Below are positions 41,701-49,085 of a stretch of DNA of 64,000 bases, piece after piece; position 1 is the stretch's first letter; every line of letters begins with the position of its first letter. Where the stretch lies: the NCBI RefSeq assembly GCF_036588685.1, contig NC_086380.1, forward strand, positions 36,594,692 to 36,658,691. Reading direction: 5' to 3'. This DNA is from Mytilus trossulus (taxonomy: Eukaryota > Mollusca > Bivalvia > Mytilida > Mytilidae). A program made the translations under genes and the position numbers. The notes below the pieces were generated by a model. That model was not told the origin of the DNA, did no database searches, and saw only the letters and a program-made list of their open reading frames with translations.

Positions 41701-44520
41701 CCGAAGAAATTAAATAAAAACGTGAACGATATGATAAAACAGAAAAGCTTAGGACTTGAAAAATAGCCAAATTAAAAAAATGACATTTTTGTCAATGAGG
41801 CAGTGCCTCTCAATAAACTAAAATGCACCTAGAGGTCAAGATACGGGCATCAAATGAAAGACAATTAATTGTGGGTCAAACTGATATAATTTTGTTTATT
41901 TTCTAAGTCAGGGATCTACTTATTTCAAATAATGGACTGGTATTGTTCCTTTTCTCTGCCATTTATTGGAATGATCGAGTGTATTGTGTTTGGATGGATT
42001 TATGGTAAGTGTTTTCTCCACATTTCTAAATATGATAAACAAATGTACGTTAGTTTTGAAAATTGTACAATTTGCCTTGAATTTATTTCACACCAGATAC
42101 ATTTTCATTTATGGCGGCTTCATGTGGTTTTTTTTTCTTCTTACATAATACTGCTTTCGATTTTTGAAGAGATGAATGTAACCAAGTTTAATACGCTTGA
42201 AAATTGGTTAAAAAGCGAAATTTCAACAGATTTAGAAAATATTGATGGTATAGATTCTAGGATGAAAAGTCTTATGCTACATTTTTATTCAAAGTTGTAA
42301 TCTCTCAGGCTTTTTATTTATCACTCTATTCGGTCCTACATGTATACTTTTTATTAGTTTATCCCAACATGAATTTTCATCCTGTCATTTTTTAATAACA
42401 ACTCCTCTCCTGACCTTTTCTTCCAAATCTCAATGAAAGATTAAGCTGAAAACACTTCCATCTGGAATAGTAGGAACGGCTACTAATTTTCCTAATTTTC
42501 CTAATATTTCGAGTAAAGTTATACCCACATATCAAAATGAATGATTATTTCTATACGAGTTCCGAAAAATCTAAATGAAAGGTAAAACATCAACAGTCTC
42601 TCCTGTGTTCTATTCAAAGTACATGACGTTTACTATAAACTTAGTCTTTTTTCAGGTACAAATAAGCTTTCCAAAGATTTTGAGATGATGAATGGACAAG
42701 GAATTCCGATATATTTCAGGATATGTATTTGTTTTATTGCACCTTTACTACTTCTGGTAAGACTATGACATGAAGTAAAAATAAGCGCAACATTACTGTA
42801 ATACACCCGAACTATCTACGTCAAATAAAATGAGCAGAGACAAACATTCACGGGTTAAACGCACTTAAAAATATGTTGATTGACGAAAAAAATATGTTTT
42901 TGAGTTATACCAAAACCCCACCGAGAAATGGGATCAGCCATTGAATCTAGTACAGTCAACACTGGTAAATTCCTTGCGTCTGTCCTACATGTCCGAAGAA
43001 TAAGAAATCACATACAGACGACAAAGTTTTTTAATTCAACGTATTATTGATATGTTGCCAGTACCAACATAAGCATTGAAAACCACACATCAGAATTAGA
43101 TAAAACTTTTGTAAATAACATATTAATATGATAGACGTGCACAGTTGACAGTAAACCATAGTCAAATGTGATTATCAGAGTTGTACCCCTTTGGAAGTAG
43201 GCTATTGACCTATATACTATTGCAACATTTTCATGATTTTGTCAGCGCAACTTCTCTGACAACACACAAGAAAATTTCACGAAACTCATTAGTAATTGAG
43301 GACACAATATATAGATGTGTATATTCACAAGAAAATTTCATCAATATAGTTTGTTTGGGTTATTAGTCTCCAAACTTACTTATATGGTGATATTTTGTCT
43401 GTTCAGTGATAATTTATGGGCGTTGGATACCTGTATAGGGGCTTACTCAAGATTTTTTGTTTTAAATTTCTGTCAGTATTTGACAGATTAAAGAATTAAC
43501 AAACCAATTATTACCACACCAACAAAGTGGAAATGATAAACTTAAGCTGCAAAACTTGTTTCCCAATCCACTCAAAATAAATATGTTTAAACTTATAAAC
43601 AAACTCATTCTACAACATTTAATTATGATCTTTGCAGACAATTTTTATCAGTGGCATGATGAGTTATAAGGCTCCAACTCATGGTGACTACCAGTATCCA
43701 AATTCCGCCATTGCTTTCGGATTTATATTGTCATTGTTACCATTGATACCTATTCCAGTGTTTGCTATCCGATCTATAAAGATGGCTCCGGGTCACACAT
43801 TAAAAGAGGTAAACCAACTAATTTTCGCGAGCGATTCATCTTTCGCGACATTTTCGATTGCAAAATAACGCCTGCAAGCATGCATTGTCACGGAAATATA
43901 ACATTTGTGTCTGATTGTATTATCAGTTAAATGTGTGAAAATTTACTGAAATGAGAAACTTTTTTGATGCGTCTGGGTACATGAAATTCGACAATCTGCC
44001 GTTACAAATGATTACAAAGTTGAATTGAAAGGGCTGGTACTTAAAATCTTTTTTTAGCTTTCAAAAATTCTATTTTGAGTAGTGCAAATGAAGTCGCAAA
44101 CACATATAGTCCCTACAAATAAGTATAATACTAGTTTTGTTTTCTAAGTAATGAAAATTTCCAGTTCATGATTCAAATCGGCACATAGATCGTTGTTGCA
44201 AAGCTTATTTTCCAAAGAAATTTGACTTGTATCGTACCTTGTAACATTCAGTCATGTAGTACTCATTATATATCGTGAGTAACTTTTTACCTTTAACTTG
44301 CTTACATTATATTGACAACAAACTACTTATTCAATATATACAGCATATTCTATCTCTCAGAAATTAAAAACCTTTTTTCTTGCAGAAATTCATTTACTCC
44401 CTTAAACCAAATTCGGATTGGAAGCCAGCAGAACTTTCATTACAAGAAAGCTACATTAACAAAGAATATTACGAAGGCACTATTATGGAACGAATGAAAC
44501 TAAATGTATTTGGGAACTAG
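26620..44520 (+). CDS. SLC6 sodium/chloride-dependent neurotransmitter or amino-acid transporter
   Basis: Thirteen exons (listed separately) join to 617 codons plus stop, with every phase compatible. TM1 has '[16 protein letters not shown]' (residues 35-50). The glycine at the position where monoamine carriers have aspartate points to an amino-acid or GABA/glycine/taurine-type substrate. The long extracellular loop 2 has the paired cysteines of '[13 protein letters not shown]' and several N-glycosylation sequons. TM6 has '[18 protein letters not shown]', TM7 '[16 protein letters not shown]', and TM8 '[17 protein letters not shown]'. Length is normal for the family. It should be a 12-helix plasma-membrane carrier driven by sodium; the exact substrate cannot be read off. 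Two exon borders carry tandem arrays (exon 2 donor, exon 7 acceptor), which may affect splicing. Confidence 0.92.
27105..27236 (+). CDS. SLC6 exon 2: TM2
   Basis: Encodes the continuation of the NGGG motif, '[20 protein letters not shown]', then '[11 protein letters not shown]'. The last 19 bases and the donor are the first copy of a 64-base tandem array. Confidence 0.9.
27218..27520 (+). repeat. Tandem array of the exon-2 splice donor, 64-base period, 5 copies
   Basis: Each unit starts like the exon end ('gtttgtccattactgaaag') and continues through a GTAAGC-type donor and about 40 intron bases ('gaacaacattaatcgac'). Donor positions are 27237 (authentic, GTAAAC), 27301 (CTAAGC, lost), 27365, 27429 and 27496 (all GTAAGC). 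Offsets of 64, 128, 192 and 259 do not keep frame as a set, and the frame hits TAG soon after the first donor. Confidence 0.85.
27521..29200. other. SLC6 intron 2 remainder
   Basis: AT-rich, with an M1-like repeat fragment at 28921-29020 ('ggaagatatggtgtgg', 'ccatccaaataacaattta') and a retrotransposon-tail-like stretch, reversed, at about 29030-29190. No exon is seen. Confidence 0.5.
29206..29288 (+). repeat. Two-copy tandem repeat, 41-base unit
   Basis: 'acgaatgcatttaaaggatg' occurs at 29210 and 29251, followed each time by 'ttactttgtacaacaacaa'. Confidence 0.8.
29535..29847 (+). CDS. SLC6 exon 3: TM3 and extracellular loop 2
   Basis: 313 bases. Starts with '[19 protein letters not shown]', the TM3 hallmark, then the EL2 cysteine pair and sequons NMT, NET, NTS, NTT and NGS. 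Ends 'APEEFWR'. Donor 'ggaggtaaaa'. Confidence 0.93.
30335..30485 (-). repeat. Retrotransposon 3'-tail fragment, reversed
   Basis: 'cctgctccacaaattgcacc' and 'cgtgttgctcatg' match the reversed tail at 48640-48700. Confidence 0.6.
30724..30856 (+). CDS. SLC6 exon 4: TM4 region
   Basis: Encodes '[20 protein letters not shown]' and a membrane segment ending '[10 protein letters not shown]', the normal TM4-loop boundary of the family. Confidence 0.92.
31168..31302 (+). CDS. SLC6 exon 5: TM5
   Basis: 45 codons in phase 0: '[20 protein letters not shown]' followed by '[17 protein letters not shown]'. Borders 'cttgcag' and 'gtaagt'. Confidence 0.93.
31321..31450 (+). mobile_element. tRNA-derived SINE head
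   Basis: 'gctgagtggtctgagtag' resembles a Ser/Leu-type tRNA A box and 'ggattcgaactccgc' a B box. The tail 'ttgactagggttgtcaattg' matches the SINE at 7785. It is part of a SINE, not a tRNA gene: there is no acceptor stem and no plausible anticodon arm. Confidence 0.7.
31490..31650 (+). repeat. Repeat shared with 54470-54640
   Basis: 'cacgcatgttaaggacga', 'gtaggtatgttatgaatg' and 'aaaggtcgaggaaatttg' recur in the same order, diverged, near 54540-54635. Confidence 0.55.
31915..32085 (+). repeat. Retrotransposon tail forming the exon-6 acceptor region
   Basis: 'ggtaaggctcgtgttgctga', 'tcttttagctatggcgttgt' and 'tttggtatctgttgcctctc' match the 3' tail at 1560-1725. The match runs to within a few bases of the AG (32084-32085) of SLC6 exon 6, so the pyrimidine tract is transposon-derived. 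Confidence 0.7.
32086..32189 (+). CDS. SLC6 exon 6: TM6
   Basis: Encodes '[20 protein letters not shown]' and '[15 protein letters not shown]', the unwound substrate/ion-site helix and the start of the cytosolic loop. Ends two bases into an arginine codon. Confidence 0.93.
32597..32640 (-). ncRNA. Hammerhead ribozyme relic, core mutated
   Basis: On the - strand: 'gcgtcactggtgagtc', a T-rich loop, 'gacgaaac', 'gtgcgtctggcgt'. The core CTGATGA has become CTGGTGA, which should abolish cleavage. 'agtcctggtaactatgatg' follows, as in the other copies. Confidence 0.7.
32815..33150 (+). repeat. Tandem array of the exon-7 splice acceptor, 33-base period, 10 copies
   Basis: The unit is 'tatattacag' plus 'agatacatgtatacttacat' plus 'ttg': a 3' splice site followed by the first 23 or so bases of exon 7. 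AG positions step exactly by 33 from 32824-32825 to 33121-33122. The frame is open through the whole array, each unit reading [11 protein letters not shown] with small variations. Each unit also holds a 'cttac' branch-point-like site before the next AG. The last copy continues into the conserved exon. Confidence 0.92.
33123..33247 (+). CDS. SLC6 exon 7: TM7 (shortest form)
   Basis: Using the last acceptor of the array gives '(R)[11 protein letters not shown]' and '[16 protein letters not shown]', which fits family length with no insertion. Upstream acceptors would add 11 residues per unit, up to 99, at the loop-TM7 junction. Donor 'gtcaggtatg'. Confidence 0.88.
33280..33400 (+). repeat. Fragment of repeat M2
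   Basis: 'tggtctttgctcaacgtt', 'tgtcatttggtctcatgtg' and 'gacaatcatatcttc' match the right end of 1855-2410. Confidence 0.6.
33511..34518. mobile_element. 1-kb inverted-repeat element made of palindromic 20-mers
   Basis: Perfect terminal inverted repeats: 'cggggcgccgaatgggactc' + 'ttgtggttttgtac' at 33511-33544, mirrored at 34485-34518. TA lies on both sides (33509-33510 and 34519-34520), as for Tc1/mariner-type targets. The interior is almost only units like 'acaaaagtcaattttgtctc', each itself a near-palindrome (acaaaa/ttttgt), so it can fold at many registers. Open frames on both strands here are by-products. Confidence 0.85.
34555..34870 (+). pseudogene. LINE 3'-end fragment
   Basis: One frame (about 34646-34751) reads '[20 protein letters not shown]' and '[15 protein letters not shown]', then stop, like the C-terminal end of a LINE polymerase. 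A T-rich tail follows, ending 'aataaagatatatatag'. Too short for a clade call. Confidence 0.4.
34871..35755. other. SLC6 intron 7, no feature seen
   Basis: AT-rich intron sequence; nothing supported. Confidence 0.5.
35756..36005 (+). repeat. Mussel interspersed repeat
   Basis: 'gaatttggcctcatatttca', 'ggttcatctgatgata' and 'aaatatgccgaaaagtgtca' are landmarks I recognise from bivalve genomes. Only one copy is in the window. Confidence 0.5.
36073..36105 (-). ncRNA. Truncated hammerhead relic
   Basis: On the - strand it keeps 'atgtagacgaaacgcgcgtc' and 'ggcgtataaaattataatcc' but lacks CTGATGA, so it has no catalytic core. Confidence 0.65.
36134..38968. mobile_element. About 2.8-kb DNA transposon with long inverted repeats
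   Basis: The left arm begins 'acgggtgtcattcggtttat' (36142) and runs about 110 bases through 'gcgtgaaagaatatctaacg' and 'gcgacgatcgtgaaag'. The right arm (about 38862-38969) is its reverse complement with few changes, ending 'aattacacccgt'. 'gatcgtgaaa' recurs inside the left half (36618-36670) and in reverse in the right half (38454-38495). No transposase open frame is visible, so it is probably non-autonomous. An M2 copy is nested at 37478-37910. The target duplication is unclear. Confidence 0.75.
37478..37910 (-). repeat. Repeat M2, reversed, nested in the transposon
   Basis: 'atgtggtatgattgcc', 'gtgcggccttcaacaatgag', 'aattacaggctcctgacttt' and 'tcatcagatggacaaaaat' are the reverse of 1855-2410. 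Confidence 0.8.
39652..39764 (+). CDS. SLC6 exon 8: extracellular loop 4 and start of TM8
   Basis: Encodes '[18 protein letters not shown]' and a membrane segment ending 'LALDSR', which holds the conserved LD(S/T) sodium-site motif of TM8. Confidence 0.93.
39919..40446 (+). pseudogene. LINE polymerase C-terminal fragment with zinc knuckle
   Basis: A 175-codon open frame in intron 8. It ends with '[20 protein letters not shown]' followed by C: the CxxC-x9-H-x4-C knuckle (zf-RVT type) found at the C-terminus of many non-LTR retrotransposon polymerases. Before it, '[16 protein letters not shown]' and '[20 protein letters not shown]' fit the same region. The reverse-transcriptase domain is absent, so this is a 5'-truncated copy. 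The 3' UTR runs to an (att)n tail at 40862-40890. Confidence 0.75.
40447..40890 (+). mobile_element. 3' UTR and (att)n tail of the LINE copy
   Basis: Follows the stop of the 39919 frame and ends 'aataatttattattattatt', a microsatellite tail typical of several LINE clades. Confidence 0.65.
41234..41362 (+). CDS. SLC6 exon 9: TM8-TM9
   Basis: 43 codons in phase 0: '[20 protein letters not shown]', then '[20 protein letters not shown]'. Borders 'ttttttcag' and 'gtaatc'. Confidence 0.93.
41908..42004 (+). CDS. SLC6 exon 10: TM10
   Basis: Frame requires the acceptor AG at 41906-41907 ('ttctaag'); the stronger-looking 'tcag' four bases on would shift the frame. Encodes '[19 protein letters not shown]' and '[10 protein letters not shown]', matching the GGxYxFxLxDxY region of the family. 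Confidence 0.88.
42656..42756 (+). CDS. SLC6 exon 11: TM11
   Basis: Encodes '[20 protein letters not shown]' and '[13 protein letters not shown]', with the family's 'D...M.G..' loop before TM11. Confidence 0.92.
43638..43808 (+). CDS. SLC6 exon 12: TM11 end and TM12
   Basis: 57 codons in phase 0. Includes '[20 protein letters not shown]' (TM12), preceded by the loop '[10 protein letters not shown]'. Ends 'APGHTLKE'. Confidence 0.92.
44386..44520 (+). CDS. SLC6 exon 13: cytosolic C-terminus
   Basis: 44 codons and stop TAG (44518-44520). '[14 protein letters not shown]' fits the family's conserved 'L.P...W.P' motif. The tail is charged. No AATAAA follows closely; a transposon begins 135 bases downstream. 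Confidence 0.9.
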   Translation, partial: KFIYSLKPNSDWKPAELSLQESYINKEYYEGTIMERMKLNVFGN

Positions 44521-44654
44521 TGCAACTAATATACCTGTACAACTGACTAAATATTATATATTTATAATTTCCAACGGTTCGATAGTATAGTGGGAAATTG
44601 TTGTATTAACGGTACTAGTGAATATTATTGATACGGGTACGTATGTACACGTAT

Positions 44655-46496
44655 ATATGTCGTGTACAAGTTGCGATTTTGTAGATATAGGAAGATGTGG
44701 TGTGAGTGCCAATGAGACAACTCTCCATCCAAATAACAATTTAAAAATTAAACCATTATAGGTTAAAGTACGGCCTTCAACACGGAGCCTTGGCTCACAC
44801 CGAACAACAAGCTATAAAGGGCCCCAAAATTACTAGTGTAAAACCATTCAAACGGGAAAACCAACGGTCTAATCTATATAAACAAAACGAGAAACGAGAA
44901 ACACGTATATATTACATAAACAAACGACAACTACTGTACATCAGATTCCTGACTTAGGACAGGTGCAAACATTAGCAGCGGGATTGAACGTTTTAATGGG
45001 CCCAAACCTTCTCCCTTTTTCTGAAACAATAGCATAACATCACAAAAACATACGATAAAATATCAATTAGCAGACTTAACTCAATCAAAAAACGTATGAT
45101 TACACAAAGAACGAATAAATTTGATCTGCGATATCTGAATACAAAATAATGCACAGTTAATTAAATATTAGAGACAAACAGTCATGACCAAAAGGCTATC
45201 AAACAAATTCAAACACACTGAGAAATATTTAACCAATCAATGTTCACTTTAGAAAAAAACCGGTTTTTTATAATCTTGATGTTATAACATGTACATTTTT
45301 TTTTTACATTTTATAACTTGTATAATGCAAAAATACAAGTTATAACATGTACAAAAGTACCTCATACATGTTATAACCTGTACAACATATTGCTTAAAAA
45401 TGGTGTTAACTTGTACAACATTAAAGATAAACCTTAATGAAGTAAAATATACATTTAAATTCACCAATGCATAAAGAACAACAATAAATAGGCCAGAACA
45501 TGTCTGGTTCTGTAGAGGACAATGATCACAAAGTTTCAGAAATATATGTTTCTTGACTTATGTTGGCAAAATGAGTTTTCATGTAATTGTATGTTTTATG
45601 CAGTCCATCATGGCTTAAATAAGTGTGACACTATTTACTGAAAGCTTGCATTTCCTCAATGAGAATTACATTAGATACTAGTTACTCAAATCTTCCAAAA
45701 ACATTAAGATCAATTTGCCTAATAATTTTGGGTAATACTCCTCCCTCTCGTTTTATAGCATGTTAAGACTAAAACAATGTCTTGTATGCTTACTATTTAA
45801 AAGCAAGAGAGAGCTGAAATAGTTTTCATCAGACCACGCTTCATTATCAATATCTTTGGATCTACTCTTCAACATTTTTGGCCTGCATGGCTAATGTAAA
45901 TTTATAACTCATTTTTTTTATAAACTATAAAATCATTGCATGAGGCGAATGTCATTTTGTTGTTTTAAATATATATCCTCTACTTTGAAAGCATGTATTT
46001 GTGGCCTTTGGATGTTGTCTGCTCCATGGGCGGGTTGTTGTCTTTTAGACATATACCCCATTTCCATTCCCAATTTTATTTGTAGACACGTCTATCCTGG
46101 CCATCATCTTATGTCTTTTAGGGTCAACTAGAATGAAAGTATTTTACTATTGCCTTCAAAGTGGACACTCACAATTATAATTCATCAAATAAAGATATTC
46201 CATAGATTGTCATAAGAGGATCATAAGACATGTCGTTAAGAAATATCTTATGACAGGTCTTAGGAATGCTTCGTAAAACCGACTCCTGGACATTAACTGT
46301 ATCTTTATAGGACAAAACACACTAACATGAAGGATTAATAAAAAAAATATGAAAATATTATTGAGGTTAATAACATCTGTTGCGATAATAAATACATATC
46401 CTCATTTTTTGATTTTGTAAAAGTTAAAACCATTTTTAAGCAATATTTTGTACAGGTTATAACATGTACAAAATCGCAACTTGTACACGACATATA
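44655..46496. mobile_element. About 1.8-kb inverted-repeat element
   Basis: 'gtcgtgtacaagttgcgatt' near 44659 is mirrored by 'aatcgcaacttgtacacgac' near 46473, a perfect match of about 29 bases per end. Subterminal 'gttataacatgtaca'-type motifs recur at 45284-45412 and 46455-46470, and 45369-45412 is a further inverted match to 46423-46466. No transposase frame is visible. Repeat M1 is inserted at the inner edge of the left arm. Confidence 0.65.
44682..45040 (+). mobile_element. Young copy of mussel repeat M1
   Basis: The first 282 bases look identical to 2538-2819. It extends further right ('tgcaaacattagcagcggg', 'ccaaaccttctccctttttc') like the copy at 84-435, so the 2538 copy is truncated on the right. 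Confidence 0.8.
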
Positions 46497-46499
46497 CAT

Positions 46500-48260
46500 A
46501 CATGTATCACGTGATACTGGAATTTAGCGGGAACATTTTCCCTTGTTGGTCACTTCTAGCCAAGCATCAGACTGGACAACAGTGAAATAAATTTCATTTT
46601 CAATTGAATTGTTATTCTAATTTGTATTTAGTAGGGATTTATATTTTACTATATAGTATCTTGATTTATTATTTCATATTGTATATTTATTCAGTATAGA
46701 CAGTCTAAGTGAACCTCTCGATACGGTCTTCCGAGCATTTGGGTTTGGACACAGGTTTCCAAAATTTTCCACTTTATTTAAAATGTAGTCTTTTGACTGC
46801 AGTTTAAATGGAGTTTGAACCGAGGTAACTCGTTTTTGTTGGTTTTTCCTGGCCGGCGGGATCGTTGATGACAGAGCCCATATTTTTGAACACAATTTAC
46901 TGGTTTTTCTAAAGAATTCCTTATAAAAGTTTATTCATAGTGCATTGATACTTATGCTTCATGTATATTGTGTATATATATCATATTTATATTAATAAAA
47001 TATGGGGTCCACCAGTATTGCTGGGCTATCGGCTATATATAATATTTTAGTATTTATTGATAGGCCTAGACATAGTATTTAGTTAAGTTGATACTGAGCA
47101 TGTATCGTTTGCTGTGATTTTTACAGCTGATGACCCTGAGGGCATTCCGATATGTTGCTGTTGCCTAGATTTCCATTATGTAATATTCGTTTTGGGTTTT
47201 TAACCGATCTATAAACATGATGAATACACAGAAATCATCGAATGCAAAATAACCATTATATCGCTTGTTACATGTATAAATTTCTTTCTTCAATGAATAC
47301 TCATCAAATAGGTTTAAAGAAGACAAAGTGATGATATTTAAATGTTTTGTTATACATATGTTATGCGAGAAAGAGGGGGCGATGGCAGACTAAGGCAGTT
47401 GCCTCCCCTCTCCCACTAAAGGGTAAAATGTTGTCGCATTGCGGTTTACTTCTGCTCACTTCTTTAACTACAACAATGTTGAGGACTGTCGTTCGCGGTC
47501 TATCGAGGCCTCCTGAAGAATAAAACAAAGACATCTTATACTTACTAAAAATATTTTTTTCCAATAATGATACCAAGGTAATTTAATACTAGTTGGCAGT
47601 GTGTAGCCTATTGCTAAATGGTATAGGAAATAACCACGAGAGTGACATACAATAAATCATAGCGTTATACATACAATTTCTAAGATACCATGGTGACGAT
47701 ATGGGCCTTGTCTTTGAACTTTAGTTTTGAGTTGGGACTAGCTCGAAAAAAACACGTCTTAGGTTACGACATTTAATAACAGAGAGAGCGTAAACTAAAT
47801 AGGCGTTTCCGGTCATCATTTGTACAATTCCATTTCACATATAAACTGAATGAAACATATATAAAACATAAACACGTATATCTAAATATATAACACCATC
47901 TCGTAAATCAAAACAAAATTATGTTATCTTGCAACTACAGTTTACAAAATCATGTTTGAAATCGATATAACTAAAAAAACGATATTCCTTTACAAAACAG
48001 TACTTAACATTATAACCATATATTGAATATTGAATATTGAGACGCACCAACAATAAAAATAAAAAAAGTACTATTCACACTGGTCTGTGACCACATTTAT
48101 AATAAGTATAAACATATAGGTTCTCATCATTTCTGTTTTAGTTTAAACATATTTATTTATAGTGGATTAGGAAACAAGTAATTGCAACTTATATTTATCC
48201 CTTCCAACTTTGCGAGTGCGAGTGCTGCCTTGTAGTGTCATTAATCTGCTCTTTTACGAA
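46500..48260. other. No gene seen
   Basis: AT-rich. 'gtttaaacatatttattta' with 'agtggattaggaaacaag' at about 48140-48185 recurs at about 62698-62745, so it is a minor repeat. Open frames of 60-75 codons are unsupported. Confidence 0.45.
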
Positions 48261-48261
48261 A

Positions 48262-49085
48262 TCTATAAGGGTTCTTTTACGTGCAAGAGATGTGGCTCTC
48301 TCTTAACACGGGGCAGCTATTTATCGTCCCCTTCCGACGAACTATCATCGTTTCTATAAGTTCTTCAAGACCGTACTCGCAATGAAATTCACTCCCTGAA
48401 ATTTTCATCCCGGTAAGAAACCTTTGTGTTAGTAGTCCTATTTTACAAAATGTATGCTGACAACATAAAAGAGGGACGAATGATACCAGATGGACAGTTA
48501 AACCCATAAATCGAAAATAAACTGATAACGTCATAGCTAAAATTAACAGAACAAACAGACAAACAATAGTTCACATGATACAAGCTAGAAAACTAAAGAA
48601 CAAACAATACAACCCCACCAAAAACTAAGGGTGATCTTATGTGCTCCGGAAGGGTAAGCATACCCTGCTCCACATGATGCACCCGTCGTGTTGCTTATGA
48701 GATAACAAATCCGGTTAATAATCTAATTCGGTAGGTCACATTTACGAAAGACAATGGGATTGTAGTTACGACGTAAGGAACATATCCGATATCATTTGTG
48801 AAACGGTTATTTCATAACGGTCAACCAATTCGGGATGTCGTCCGTACAATTTACGAAGAGATGATTTCAACTTCACCATTTGGAACTTTTGATTTCATAG
48901 GTTCATTGAGCGCAACAACCCGCTATCAAGAAAAATCATGATAGGTAATGCAAGCACGGGAATATCGTATTAATTGGGAGATACATGTATTTACACCGTA
49001 TGCAGGTGCTACTGGAATGTTGCTACTTAGAAATGGAAAGTTCACAATTGGAAATCTGAAATCATCTTTTCGTAAATTTACATAA
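48262..49085 (-). pseudogene. Retrotransposon tail with reverse-transcriptase C-terminus, reversed
   Basis: On the - strand from about 49080, 'DDFRFPIVNFPFLSSNIPVA' is the same polymerase C-terminal block as at 1313-1373. The stop-rich 3' tail follows ('cttacccttccggagcac', 'ggtggggttgtattg', 'gacgttatcagtttattt'). Only the end of the element is present. Confidence 0.65.
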
